64,000 bases of DNA from contig CAYGJS010000010.1 in the NCBI GenBank assembly GCA_964350435.1, positions 1 to 64,000 on the forward strand, written 5' to 3'. Positions 42,352 to 51,873 of the stretch are shown here, in pieces. The notes under the pieces are model-generated. The model searched no databases. It was not told where the DNA came from and saw nothing but the letters and a program-made list of their open reading frames with translations. Numbering within the stretch: the first letter of the stretch is position 1; each line of letters starts with the position of its first letter. Position numbers and translations under genes: made by a program. This stretch comes from TMED27 sp964350435. Lineage in GTDB: Bacteria > Pseudomonadota > Alphaproteobacteria > Micavibrionales > Micavibrionaceae.

Positions 42352-42520
42352 TTTCCCAAGAAGGTTCATTCCCGTTTTGTAAACGCCGCATTCTACGTTT
42401 CTGGTCAAAAAAGAAATACAATAGAGTGTCCACACTTTAAAAAAGGTGCTTTTAATAGCCAGCCTCACTTTGTATAGTGTGGCGAAGTGAATCGAATTGA
42501 ACGAATAAAGGATAAATACA

Positions 42521-44869
42521 ATGGTTTTGGCGACGAATTTGGGATTTCCCCGTATTGGCCCTATGCGCGAATTGAAGAAGGCGGTTGAAGCCTATTGGAA
42601 GAGCGATCGCTCAATCGAGGCGCGCCGCACGCTTATGGATGTTGGTGCAGAGTTAAGGGCAAAAAACTGGAAACGCCAAAAAGATGCTGGCCTTGACCAT
42701 ATCCCATCGAATGATTTTGCATTTTATGATCAGGTTTTGGATATGACCACGTTGCTCGGTTTAATTCCTTCTCGTTATCAATGGGATGGGAATGAAGCCT
42801 CGGTTGACCTGTCCTTTGATATGGCACGCGGGGCGCAGCGCGATGGTGTGGATGTGACGGCCATGGAGATGACGAAATGGTATGACACAAATTATCACTA
42901 CATTGTGCCTGAATTTGAAAAGGGCATGAGCCCTAAGCTGTCCCATACAAAAATTTTTCAGGAATTTGAGCAGGCTCAAGAATTGGGTATCAATACCCGT
43001 CCTGTTCTGATTGGTCCTGCGACTTACACATTCCTTGGCAAGCCGCAATATGACGGGTTTGATCATGTGGCGTTCGTGAAGACATTGCTGCCGGTTTATA
43101 ATGAAATTCTGGCTGGCCTTGCGGAGCGCGGCTGTAGCTGGGTTCAGATTGACGAGCCTGTGTTCAGCCTTGATCTGTGCGAGATTGGCCAAGGCACAAT
43201 CAAGGCCGCGTATGAAGGCTTGAAGAAGCCTGAAGGTCTCAAAGTTTTGATGGCCACATATTTCGAAAGCCTGAAAGACAATGCCGAACTTGCCTTCTCC
43301 CTTACGGTTGACGGCGTTCATATCGACCTCTGCCGCGGTTCAGGCCGCGCCAATACGACATCCAACAATGCCTCCAAGGATGTCGAACAGGCCTTGTCGT
43401 TGATTGGAGAGACGAAAATATTGTCACTTGGTGTGGTGGACGGACGCAATATCTGGAAAAATGATTTATGTGATTCCATCACCAAAGTTGAGACAGCCGT
43501 GAAAGCTCTTGGCAGCGAGCGCGTGTTTGTTGCGGGAAGCTGTTCATTGCTGCATACCCCCGTAGATTTATCATCTGAGACTGCGCTTGATGATGAGCTT
43601 AAGGGCTGGATGGCGTATGCAACGCAAAAGCTTGACGAGATCGCCGTGATTGCGGAAGGCGCGAATAACGGTCGTGAGACGATTGCCGCAGAATTGGCAG
43701 CAAGCAACAATGCACAGGAATCACGCAAAAAATCTGCGCGTATTCATAATCGTGCGGTTGAGGAACGTTTGCACAATATCACCGATGATATGAAGGAACG
43801 GAAATCACCGTTTGAAAAGCGTCAGAAAGTGCAACATGCCGCGCTGGATATTCCGCTTTATCCAACAACAACGATCGGGTCTTTCCCGCAGACGCCCGAT
43901 ATTCGCAAGGCGCGCGCGGATTATAAAGCAGGCGCGCTTGATGATGCGGGATATAAAGCCGCGATGGAAAAGGAAATCCGCGACGTTGTGGCGTTCCAGC
44001 ATGAATGCGATATCGATGTACTTGTGCATGGCGAGCCAGAGCGCAATGACATGGTTGAGTATTTTGGCGAGCAGCTTTCCGGCTTTGCGTTTTCGAAATT
44101 CGGATGGGTTCAGTCTTACGGTTCACGCTGTGTAAAGCCGCCGATTATTTTCGGCGATGTTTCGCGGCCTGTTGCCATGACCGTGGAGTGGAGCAAATAT
44201 GCGCAGGCGCAGACGAGCAAGATTATGAAGGGGATGCTGACTGGCCCTATCACGATTTTGCAGTGGTCATTTGTTCGGGATGACCAGCCGCGCAATGATA
44301 CGGCGCGCCAGATTGCGCTGGCGATCCGTGATGAGGTTTCCGATCTGGAAGAAGCCGGTATCAAGATGATCCAGATTGACGAGGCGGCGTTCCGTGAAGG
44401 CCTGCCGCTGCGCCGCGCCGATTGGCAGGAATATCTGGACAATGCGGTGGAGAATTTCCGCCTGACGTCGTGTTGCGTGGAAGATGAAACCCAGATCCAC
44501 ACACATATGTGTTATTCCGAGTTCAATGATGTGATCGATTCCATCGGCGCAATGGATGCGGATGTGATTTCGATTGAGTGTTCGCGCTCGCAAATGGAGC
44601 TCTTGGAGGCCTTCGTGGATTATAAATACCCGAACGAGATCGGGCCGGGGGTTTATGATATTCACTCCCCGCGGGTTCCAAGCACGCAGGAGATGGTCGA
44701 TTTGCTGGATAAGGCGAAGAAGAACCTGAATGAGCGCCAGATTTGGGTGAACCCGGATTGCGGCCTTAAAACGCGGGGCTGGCCGGAAACCAAGGAAGCG
44801 CTGAAGCACATGGTCGAAGCCGCGAAGGTGATGCGCGAGAAATCCGCAAAGTCCAGCGCGGCCGCGTGA
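42521..44869 (+). CDS. metE: Cobalamin-independent methionine synthase
   Basis: The 782-residue enzyme has the two-barrel MetE layout. The N-terminal barrel starts TNLGFPRIGPMRELKKAVE. The C-terminal catalytic barrel (about residues 445-770) starts PTTTIGSFPQT and holds zinc ligands in HTHMCYSEF and DCGLKTRGW. It transfers methyl from 5-methyl-THF polyglutamate to homocysteine. The codon style is unlike the neighbours: G- and T-ending codons (GCG, GTG, TTG, GAT) are more common than the C-ending codons of glmS. This may reflect transfer or different expression history. The 169 bases upstream hold small inverted repeats (CACTT/AAGTG) but no recognised SAM riboswitch. Confidence 0.97.
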   Translation: MVLATNLGFPRIGPMRELKKAVEAYWKSDRSIEARRTLMDVGAELRAKNWKRQKDAGLDHIPSNDFAFYDQVLDMTTLLGLIPSRYQWDGNEASVDLSFDMARGAQRDGVDVTAMEMTKWYDTNYHYIVPEFEKGMSPKLSHTKIFQEFEQAQELGINTRPVLIGPATYTFLGKPQYDGFDHVAFVKTLLPVYNEILAGLAERGCSWVQIDEPVFSLDLCEIGQGTIKAAYEGLKKPEGLKVLMATYFESLKDNAELAFSLTVDGVHIDLCRGSGRANTTSNNASKDVEQALSLIGETKILSLGVVDGRNIWKNDLCDSITKVETAVKALGSERVFVAGSCSLLHTPVDLSSETALDDELKGWMAYATQKLDEIAVIAEGANNGRETIAAELAASNNAQESRKKSARIHNRAVEERLHNITDDMKERKSPFEKRQKVQHAALDIPLYPTTTIGSFPQTPDIRKARADYKAGALDDAGYKAAMEKEIRDVVAFQHECDIDVLVHGEPERNDMVEYFGEQLSGFAFSKFGWVQSYGSRCVKPPIIFGDVSRPVAMTVEWSKYAQAQTSKIMKGMLTGPITILQWSFVRDDQPRNDTARQIALAIRDEVSDLEEAGIKMIQIDEAAFREGLPLRRADWQEYLDNAVENFRLTSCCVEDETQIHTHMCYSEFNDVIDSIGAMDADVISIECSRSQMELLEAFVDYKYPNEIGPGVYDIHSPRVPSTQEMVDLLDKAKKNLNERQIWVNPDCGLKTRGWPETKEALKHMVEAAKVMREKSAKSSAAA

Positions 44870-44920
44870 CAGATCCTCACCCTAAGGGGGCTTAAAAATC
44901 TCGGCGGGGGAGGTGCAAGA

Positions 44921-45559
44921 CTATGACGGTATCTCTGCGCGGCAGCGTCTAAAAATATCGTCAAACATCTCCCCGCTCAGCCGCCCTGTTTGGGTGTTGT
45001 AACGCGAACAATGATAGCTGTCGATAAGTTTAATTCCGGCGGTTAAATCATGCTGTGCACCGTGCGCGAAAGGCAAAGCCGCATGTCTGTGTCCGAAGGT
45101 TTTGACAACGGCGTTATGCGACACCAGCCCCAGAGACACAATAGTTTTAAGGTTCTTCATCGCCGCAATCTCATTTGCTAAAAACGGTCTGCAGGTCTGG
45201 ATCTCATCAGTCGTCGGCTTGTTTTCTGGTGGAACACATCGTACCGCGTTGGTGATGCGGCAATTGATCAATTCCAGACCATCATCATTGCGCTTTTTAT
45301 ACGCACCGCGTGCAAAGCCAAATTTGAGAAGCGTGGCGTAAAGCAAATCCCCTGCGTAATCTCCTGTAAACGGCCGCCCGGTAAAATTTGCGCCCTTCAA
45401 CCCCGGAGCAAGCCCTACGATTAAAACCTCCGCATCCAGCTCTCCAAAAGAAGGCACAGGCGCATTGAATTGATCGGAAAATTGAATCTGGTTGGCCCGC
45501 CGAAATGCAATCAGCCGCGGACAAAGAGCGCAATTTTTATCGGGGTTCCTAAAATTCAT
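44921..45559 (-). CDS. Uracil-DNA glycosylase, family 5 (UdgB-like)
   Basis: The 212-residue protein contains GLAPGLKGANFTGRPFTGDY (residues 49-68), the family-5 motif A, and SYHCSRYNTQTG near the C terminus, the motif B variant common in alphaproteobacteria. Four cysteines (C10, C13, C108, C123) have the spacing of the 4Fe-4S cluster in families 4 and 5. These enzymes remove uracil and some deaminated bases from DNA. It faces rpoZ divergently; the two start codons are 71 bases apart. Confidence 0.93.
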   Translation of the reverse strand: MNFRNPDKNCALCPRLIAFRRANQIQFSDQFNAPVPSFGELDAEVLIVGLAPGLKGANFTGRPFTGDYAGDLLYATLLKFGFARGAYKKRNDDGLELINCRITNAVRCVPPENKPTTDEIQTCRPFLANEIAAMKNLKTIVSLGLVSHNAVVKTFGHRHAALPFAHGAQHDLTAGIKLIDSYHCSRYNTQTGRLSGEMFDDIFRRCRAEIPS

Positions 45560-45570
45560 AGCCTAAACAC

Positions 45571-45599
45571 TTGCATACCAAAATGAAAATGCCTATAAG
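45571..45599 (+). promoter_or_regulatory. Candidate promoter of rpoZ
   Basis: TTGCAT at 45571-45576, a 17-base spacer and TATAAG at 45594-45599 lie 31 bases before the rpoZ ATG at 45631. This supports the downstream start over the upstream in-frame ATG at 45571. Confidence 0.7.
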
Positions 45600-45630
45600 C
45601 AAGTTAAATTTGATCAAAAGGAAGCAAGAA

Positions 45631-46038
45631 ATGGCACGCGTAACCGTAGAAGATTGCATTGATAAAGTCGAAAACCGTTTTGAATTGGTCATGATAGCCG
45701 CTCAGCGCGCCCGTAAAATCGGCTCTGGCGCAGCCCTGACGGTTGATCGCGATAACGACAAAAACCCTGTTGTGGCTCTTCGTGAAATCGCCGAAGAAAC
45801 GGTTGAAACGCCTGTGCTGAAAGAAGAACTTATCCGCTCACATCAACGCATGGTCGCCTACGACGACGATGACGGACAAATCGACCTGATGGACGGTGAG
45901 GAAGAGTGGGGCACAATGGCCGCAGATAGAAAAAGCGCGGAAGGCATGTATGCCGATGACGCCGAAGAAGAAGATGATGATGATTTTGAGCCATCTTTAA
46001 CAGATTTGGCCGGCGGCAATCCTGCAGACGACGAGTAA
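45631..46038 (+). CDS. rpoZ: RNA polymerase omega subunit
   Basis: The 135-residue protein begins MARVTVEDCIDKVENRFELV, the universal omega start, and contains RARKIGSGA and NPVVALREIAEETV. Omega binds and stabilises the beta' subunit and, with it, forms a (p)ppGpp site in proteobacteria. AAAGGAAG precedes the ATG. The C-terminal 45 residues are strongly acidic (EEEDDDDFEP), a tail often seen in this class. A strong terminator follows, and then the (p)ppGpp enzyme gene, a conserved order. Confidence 0.97.
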   Translation: MARVTVEDCIDKVENRFELVMIAAQRARKIGSGAALTVDRDNDKNPVVALREIAEETVETPVLKEELIRSHQRMVAYDDDDGQIDLMDGEEEWGTMAADRKSAEGMYADDAEEEDDDDFEPSLTDLAGGNPADDE

Positions 46039-46059
46039 GGCTGCAAAAAAATCAATCGA

Positions 46060-46084
46060 AGCCGGGATGACCCGGCTTTTTTTG
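46060..46084 (+). terminator. Rho-independent terminator of rpoZ
   Basis: AGCCGGG and CCCGGCT form a seven-pair stem with an ATGA loop, followed by a seven-T run. Confidence 0.93.
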
Positions 46085-46153
46085 CGCCTGATTTTCAGAT
46101 AACATGTGCTATTCTGCCTTTCTTAAATAACTTCAAGAAAGTTCTGCCCCTCT

Positions 46154-48313
46154 ATGATCGATCATACCGCCCTTGTTGATCAGATGAAAACCTATAACCC
46201 GGATGTCGATGCGGGCATTCTGGAGCGCGCGGTTGCGTACGCCAAAACCAAACATGATGGTCAAACGCGATCATCGGGAGAGCCGTATTACACACACCCC
46301 GTTGAGGTCGCCAGCATCCTCGCCGATATGAAAATGGATATCGGCACGATCGTTACGGCGGTTCTGCACGACACAATCGAAGACACCGACGCCACATATG
46401 AAGACTTACAAAAGACCTTCGGAAAAGAAGTCGCGGATCTGGTCGACGGCGTAAGCAAACTGACCCGAATCGAAAGCAAGACCCGCGAAGGCAAACAGGC
46501 CGAAAATTTCAGAAAACTTTTGATGGCGATGAGCGAGGACATCCGGGTTCTTCTGGTCAAACTCGCGGATCGCCTGCATAATATGCGAACCCTGGGCGGC
46601 ATTGAAAAGCCAGAAAAACGCCGCCGTATCGCTCTGGAAACGCTCGAAATTTATGTGCCCCTGGCTGAACGTATCGGCGTCCACAGCATTAAAGCCGAGC
46701 TTGAAGACATCGCCTTTTCCGAACTGAATCCTGAAGCGCGTGAGAGCATTTCAAACCGCCTGTCTTTCTTGCGCACTGAAGGCACAGGCGTAGTCCAAAA
46801 AATCATTGACGAATTACAGGATCTTTTGAAAAGCGGCAGCATAGAGGCCGAAATTTCTGGCCGTGAAAAAACCCGCTATTCCATTTGGAAAAAGATGCAG
46901 CGTAAAAACGTGGCCTTCGAGCAGCTCTCCGATATTATGGCCTTCCGCATCGTGGTAGATACAGTAGAACAATGCTACGCCGTGCTTGGCCTCATGCACA
47001 GCCGTTATCACAGCGTCCCCGGACGGTTCAAGGATTATATCTCAACCCCAAAGCCAAACGGCTATCGCTCCATTCATACCACCGTGATGGGACCGGCGCG
47101 CCAGCGGATCGAGATTCAAATCCGCACCCGCGCCATGAACACCGAAGCCGATATGGGCGTTGCCGCGCACTGGGCCTATAAAGACGGCGAACTGCCAACC
47201 CTGAAGGACGTTAAAAAATATCGCTGGCTCCGCGAACTTCTGGAGATTCTCGAACAAGAACAGCAACCCGAAGATTTTTGGGAAAACACCAAGCTGGAAC
47301 TCTTCCAGGATCAGGCCTATGTGTTTACCCCCAAAGGCGATTTGATCGAGCTGCCCAGCGGCGCCACACCGATAGATTTTGCCTATGCCATCCATTCCGA
47401 TATCGGTGACCGCTGCGTCGGCACCAAAATTAACGGCCGCATTGCACCGCTCAATACAGTGCTGTCCAACGGTGATCAGGTCGAAGTCATAACCTCGAAA
47501 ACCCAGCAACCTTCCCCGACTTGGGAACGCTTCGTCGTCACCGGAAAAGCCCGCAGCCATATTCGTAAATATATCCGCAACCAACAGCGCGACGAATATT
47601 TGACCCTCGGCAAAGCCATGCTGCAGAAAATCTTCCGTCAGGAAGGATATGATTTCACGGAAAAATCTGTCACAGGTGTTTTAAAGAGCCTCCAACTGAA
47701 AAACAACGAAGACGTTTACGCCAATATAGGCTCCGGCCTGCTGGTTGCCCGCGATGTTTTCAAGGCGATTTTTCCAGCCCATAAAACCGAAATGGCCAAA
47801 CGCCCCTCCGCCGATATGGATGCCGCCGTGATGGTCAAGGCATTAAGGGATTCTGATGCGCCGATGCCCATCAAGGGTTTAATCCCCGGCATGGCGGTGC
47901 ATTTTGCCCGCTGTTGTCATCCGCTTCCCGGTGACCGGATTGTTGGAATCGTCACCACGGGCAAAGGCGTCACCATTCATACAATCGATTGCGAAACCCT
48001 CGAAACCTTCGCCGATACGCCCGAACGATGGTTGGATGTTTCATGGGGTGAAGGGCCGGACAGCCCCGAAGCCCATGTCGGGCGGATCGAAATCACAGTA
48101 CAAAATGCCACTGGCGCACTCGGAACACTCTCCACAGTAATCGCGGCCAATGGCGGCAATATTACAAATTTAAAAATCACCACCCGTTCAACCGATTTCT
48201 GGGAAATTTTGCTTGATATCTATGTCAATGATACGCGGCATTTAAACAACATCATCGCCGCGCTCCGCGCTACATCGATTATCGCCAGCGTCGAGCGCGC
48301 CAGAGGCCGGTGA
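46154..48313 (+). CDS. Bifunctional (p)ppGpp synthetase/hydrolase (RelA/SpoT)
   Basis: The 719-residue enzyme has an intact HD hydrolase domain (H72, D73, E76, D77 in LHDTIEDT; later KLADRLHNMRTL), a synthetase domain (about residues 225-340, with RFKDYISTPKPNGYRSIH), a TGS domain (about residues 390-450, with VFTPKGDLIELPSGATPIDFAY), and a C-terminal ACT domain (about residues 640-715). Both catalytic halves look complete, as expected for the single Rsh of alphaproteobacteria. It follows rpoZ. The HD pattern here is a useful comparison for the odd HD-like gene at 33903-35180. Confidence 0.96.
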   Translation: MIDHTALVDQMKTYNPDVDAGILERAVAYAKTKHDGQTRSSGEPYYTHPVEVASILADMKMDIGTIVTAVLHDTIEDTDATYEDLQKTFGKEVADLVDGVSKLTRIESKTREGKQAENFRKLLMAMSEDIRVLLVKLADRLHNMRTLGGIEKPEKRRRIALETLEIYVPLAERIGVHSIKAELEDIAFSELNPEARESISNRLSFLRTEGTGVVQKIIDELQDLLKSGSIEAEISGREKTRYSIWKKMQRKNVAFEQLSDIMAFRIVVDTVEQCYAVLGLMHSRYHSVPGRFKDYISTPKPNGYRSIHTTVMGPARQRIEIQIRTRAMNTEADMGVAAHWAYKDGELPTLKDVKKYRWLRELLEILEQEQQPEDFWENTKLELFQDQAYVFTPKGDLIELPSGATPIDFAYAIHSDIGDRCVGTKINGRIAPLNTVLSNGDQVEVITSKTQQPSPTWERFVVTGKARSHIRKYIRNQQRDEYLTLGKAMLQKIFRQEGYDFTEKSVTGVLKSLQLKNNEDVYANIGSGLLVARDVFKAIFPAHKTEMAKRPSADMDAAVMVKALRDSDAPMPIKGLIPGMAVHFARCCHPLPGDRIVGIVTTGKGVTIHTIDCETLETFADTPERWLDVSWGEGPDSPEAHVGRIEITVQNATGALGTLSTVIAANGGNITNLKITTRSTDFWEILLDIYVNDTRHLNNIIAALRATSIIASVERARGR

Positions 48314-48388
48314 CCGCGCATTCATTCCCCTTGCTGAACGCCCTGCAATCATCCTTTACAACCCCTTTATATGGTGTAGGCTCTACTC

Positions 48389-50266
48389 ATGCATGATGCT
48401 CTCATACAGATCTCCTGGATCGCTTTTTTCGGTCTTTTCGCCCAATGGCTGGGCTGGCGGTTTAAAACCCCGGCAATAGTATTTCTTCTGATTGGCGGCT
48501 TTATCGCTGGGCCAATTCTGGGAGCCGTGCAGCCTGAAAATCTGTTTGGCGATTTGCTCAATCCGATCATATCCCTATGTGTAGGGATTATACTGTTCGA
48601 AGGGGCACTGAATCTCAATTTCAGAGAAATCCGCGAAGCCCGCATTGCCGTGCGCCAGTTCATCATCGTCGGCGGCCCGGTGGCGTGGATACTCACCTCA
48701 CTCTCGCTTTTTTATATCGCAGGCCTCAGCTGGCCGGTCTCTATGACCTTCGGAGCCTTGCTGATTGTCACGGGCCCAACGGTCATCATGCCGCTGCTCA
48801 AAAACGCACATCTCAAGGAGCGCCCCGCCTCCATCCTGAAATGGGAGGGAATTATCAACGATGCCATCGGTGCGGTGCTGGCGATTTTATGCTACGAATA
48901 TTTCAAGCTTTCACATGAGCAGGACCTCCACGTCACCGAATTTTTGTCTTCAACCGCTTTGGCTGTGGCGATGATTGCGTTCTTTGCTGTTCTTATAGCC
49001 TATGTCGTATCTTCGCTGTTTAACCGTGAATGGATTCCCGAATATCTGAAATCGGTTTTCCTGCTTTCGGTTGTTGTAATTTACTTCGTGATCTGCAACA
49101 CCATCGAACATGATTTCGGCCTTATTGGCGTAACCATTCTGGGGGTTGCTCTGGCCAATATGGGCGTGACAGGGCTTGACGAGCTTAAACGTTTTAAAGA
49201 AACTCTCTCTATTATGCTGATCTCCGGCGTATTTATTATCCTGACATCCAAGATTGATCCGGCGATTTTGCTGGGGATTGACCTGCGCGGCTTTGCGTTT
49301 ATTGCCGTCTTGATGTTTGTCATTCGCCCTCTCACGATTCTGGCCTCCAGCTTTGGTACCCATATGACCAGAGGGGAAATCATTCTCACCGGCTGGATCG
49401 CTCCGCGCGGAATAGTCTGCGCCGCCGTCGCCGGGGTTTTAGGGCCGCTCTTGGTCGGCATTGGTTATGAAGATGGAAACCAAATACTCGCACTCGCCTT
49501 TGCAATCGTGCTGTTTACCGTCTTTGCCCATGGTCTGACTGCCAAACCTTTGGGACAAAAATTAGGGCTGGCCTATGGCGGTAAAGACAGTCTGATTTTG
49601 GTTGGCGCATCGGATTGGGCGTTGCAACTGGCGCAAGCTCTTAAAACCCGGGGCATTGAAACCATCATCGCCGACAAAAACTGGCACGCGCTGCGCACCG
49701 CCCGCCTGTCCGATATTCCTATCTATTACGGTGAAATGCTGTCCGAAGAGACCGAGTATCATCTTGAGCTTGCCCGCTATAATATGATCTTGGCCATCAC
49801 CAATAACCCCGCTTATAACGCATTGATTTGCAATAAATTTGTGCATGAATTTGGCCGTGACAAAGTCTATCAGTTCCTGCCCCACGAAGAAAGCGAACAC
49901 GAACGCCGCCAGATCAATGAATCTTTGCGCGGCCAGACCTTTGGCACTGAAGATATGGATTACTGGGATGTTTCTGGTGCCTTTATGCAAGGCTGGCGGT
50001 TCCGCACCAGCCGGATCGGTAAAGCCGAAAACATGGAAGACTTGCTTGCAAGGCAAAAAAGCGGCGAAGTCAAAATCCTCGGTCGCATCACGCCCAAAGG
50101 CCGTTTGATGCTCAGCTCCCCCAAAAATATTGATAAACTGGACGAGGAACAGGTCTTGCTCTTGTTCGAAAACGAAAAAGACGAACCCGCAAAAACCAAA
50201 AATAAACCTTCAAAACCTCTGGATGCATCAGAAACCACTAAGCCGGACAATTCAAAAGAGCCTTAA
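48389..50266 (+). CDS. Na+/H+ antiporter (CPA1, NhaP-type) with TrkA-like domain
   Basis: The 625-residue protein has about twelve membrane helices (about residues 5-395), with FEGALNL and EGIINDAIGAVLA; the single-Asp ND form is typical of CPA1 exchangers. A cytosolic Rossmann domain follows (about residues 400-520, LILVGASDWALQLAQAL and AITNNPAYN), similar to TrkA-N, which may sense nucleotides. The C-terminal 50 residues are charged. It likely exchanges cytoplasmic Na+ or K+ for H+; ion selectivity is not decidable. Its end overlaps the convergent apt gene by 29 bases. Confidence 0.9.
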   Translation: MHDALIQISWIAFFGLFAQWLGWRFKTPAIVFLLIGGFIAGPILGAVQPENLFGDLLNPIISLCVGIILFEGALNLNFREIREARIAVRQFIIVGGPVAWILTSLSLFYIAGLSWPVSMTFGALLIVTGPTVIMPLLKNAHLKERPASILKWEGIINDAIGAVLAILCYEYFKLSHEQDLHVTEFLSSTALAVAMIAFFAVLIAYVVSSLFNREWIPEYLKSVFLLSVVVIYFVICNTIEHDFGLIGVTILGVALANMGVTGLDELKRFKETLSIMLISGVFIILTSKIDPAILLGIDLRGFAFIAVLMFVIRPLTILASSFGTHMTRGEIILTGWIAPRGIVCAAVAGVLGPLLVGIGYEDGNQILALAFAIVLFTVFAHGLTAKPLGQKLGLAYGGKDSLILVGASDWALQLAQALKTRGIETIIADKNWHALRTARLSDIPIYYGEMLSEETEYHLELARYNMILAITNNPAYNALICNKFVHEFGRDKVYQFLPHEESEHERRQINESLRGQTFGTEDMDYWDVSGAFMQGWRFRTSRIGKAENMEDLLARQKSGEVKILGRITPKGRLMLSSPKNIDKLDEEQVLLLFENEKDEPAKTKNKPSKPLDASETTKPDNSKEP

Positions 50267-50753
50267 ACGGTGCCTTGAGTTTTTTACGGCCATCAAGACC
50301 ATCAAGTTCGATGACACAGAGATTGAGAACCACATGCGCCCCTGTCTTGGCCAGCAGGGTTTCCGCTGCGGCCATCGTCCCCCCTGTCGCCAGCAGATCA
50401 TCCAGCAAAATTATTTTTGCGCCCGCAGGAATAAGATCAGGCTGAATCTCGATAACATCCTCGCCGTACTCCAATCCGTAAGATTGAGATAAAACCTGCC
50501 CCGGCAATTTCCCTTTTTTACGCACCATCCCGAAGCCAAGCCCCAGTTCCATCGCCAGAGGCGCCGTTACCAAAAACCCCCGCGATTCAATGCCCATCAA
50601 CATATCCGCATCATATTTTTCAGCAATCCGCGCCAGCGCCACAATCGTTTCGCGCCAAGCAGCAGGCTCCGCCAAAAGCGTAGCAATATCATAAAAGTTA
50701 ATCCCTGCCTTCGGGAAATCGGGAACAATTCGTATATGATCTTTTATTTTCAT
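50238..50753 (-). CDS. apt: Adenine phosphoribosyltransferase
   Basis: The 171-residue enzyme has the PRPP-binding motif ILLDDLLATGGT (about residues 117-128) and the MGIESRGFLVTAPLA block of the Apt family. It salvages adenine to AMP. Length is normal. It converges on the antiporter with a 29-base overlap of coding regions, so the transcripts may interfere. Confidence 0.96.
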   Translation of the reverse strand: MKIKDHIRIVPDFPKAGINFYDIATLLAEPAAWRETIVALARIAEKYDADMLMGIESRGFLVTAPLAMELGLGFGMVRKKGKLPGQVLSQSYGLEYGEDVIEIQPDLIPAGAKIILLDDLLATGGTMAAAETLLAKTGAHVVLNLCVIELDGLDGRKKLKAPFKALLNCPA

Positions 50754-50832
50754 GGCGCGTGCTGACCTTACATGTTATCGATATTAAAAAAAACGATACT
50801 AAACATTAATTCCTAAAATAAAACGATTTCTT

Positions 50833-51417
50833 ATGTTTCAGCGGCGCGTCCCCAGAACCCCCTTACAAAACCTGAAGGAAATCTTCTGGCCATCTATGGG
50901 CTGGGTGCGTGCAGCTCTCTATACAAAACACAGAATCATTCGCCTGTCCGACTCTAATCATAAAATTGCTCTCGGTCTCGCTTTCGGCGCAGCGGTCTCG
51001 TTCACGCCGATTGTCGGCACGCATTTTATTCAGGCCGGTCTCTTCGCTTATATGTTTCGCGCCAATTTGATTGCCTCTCTGGTCGGAACATTTGTCGGCA
51101 ACCCGTGGACCTTTCCGTTTATGTGGTGGGCATCGATCAGCTTTGGATCATTCCTCTTTTCGCTTTTGGGACTCCCCGCATCCACGAATCTACCGGATCA
51201 TATGGATTTTAACGCTCTCTGGCATATAATAACAAACGAACCGTTTCGTATCTTTTTACCGTGGCTTGTCGGGGGCTATTTGATTGCACTGATCAGCATG
51301 CCCATCAACTATATGATCTTTTACAACCTTGTTAAAGGCGCAAAATTGGCCCGCAAGAAAGCCCGTGAGCGTAAGCTTCATAAAGTTGCAAAAGGCGTAA
51401 CAGGACAAAAAAAATGA
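50833..51417 (+). CDS. DUF2062 membrane protein
   Basis: The 194-residue protein has the DUF2062 signature: a basic N terminus followed by KIALGLAFGAAVSFTPIVGTHF, ANLIASLVGTFVGNPWTFP and a final membrane helix pair (about residues 132-165). The C-terminal 25 residues are very basic. The function of the family is not established. Its stop overlaps the acpS start (ATGA), and this gene commonly precedes acpS in alphaproteobacteria. Confidence 0.9.
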   Translation: MFQRRVPRTPLQNLKEIFWPSMGWVRAALYTKHRIIRLSDSNHKIALGLAFGAAVSFTPIVGTHFIQAGLFAYMFRANLIASLVGTFVGNPWTFPFMWWASISFGSFLFSLLGLPASTNLPDHMDFNALWHIITNEPFRIFLPWLVGGYLIALISMPINYMIFYNLVKGAKLARKKARERKLHKVAKGVTGQKK

Positions 51418-51821
51418 TCATCGGGATTGGCAGCGATCTGATCGATATTCGCCGCGTCGAGAAAGTTATGGCGCGGTTTGAAAAACGTTTCATCGCCCGC
51501 TGTTTCACGCCCCATGAAATCGCAAAAGCGGAAAAACGCAGAAGCGGCGGCACCCACATCGCCACCTATGCCAAGCGCTTCGCCGCCAAAGAGGCCTGCT
51601 CCAAGGCCTTGGGCACGGGCTTTTCACAAGGCGTCTTTATGAAAGATATCGGCGTGGTCAACCTGCCCTCAGGCGCGCCGACACTCAAACTTTCGGGCGG
51701 CGCACTGAACCGCCTTCAAAGCTTAACACCCAAGGGTTACGCCGCGCACATCCATTTAACCCTCACCGACGAGCCCCCTTTGGGCAACGCGCTTGTGATC
51801 ATAGAGGCTTTGCCCGAATGA
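51414..51821 (+). CDS. acpS: Holo-[acyl-carrier-protein] synthase
   Basis: The 135-residue enzyme has the two AcpS motifs: IGSDLIDIRRVEKV with the metal-binding Asp8, and RFAAKEACSKALGTG with the metal-binding Glu. It transfers the phosphopantetheine arm from CoA to acyl carrier protein. It overlaps the DUF2062 gene by four bases and is followed by lepB-rnc-era. Confidence 0.96.
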   Translation: MIIGIGSDLIDIRRVEKVMARFEKRFIARCFTPHEIAKAEKRRSGGTHIATYAKRFAAKEACSKALGTGFSQGVFMKDIGVVNLPSGAPTLKLSGGALNRLQSLTPKGYAAHIHLTLTDEPPLGNALVIIEALPE

Positions 51822-51873
51822 ATACGAAATTCAAGGCTGGTGCTTCATTCTTTATTGATGTAAAAGCGACAAA

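Noticed and set aside
42352..42520. SAM riboswitch upstream of metE
   Set aside because: The leader has small inverted repeats, but the conserved SAM-II core (GCTAAA and the ATTTAA-type loop) is absent and no SAM-I pattern is seen.
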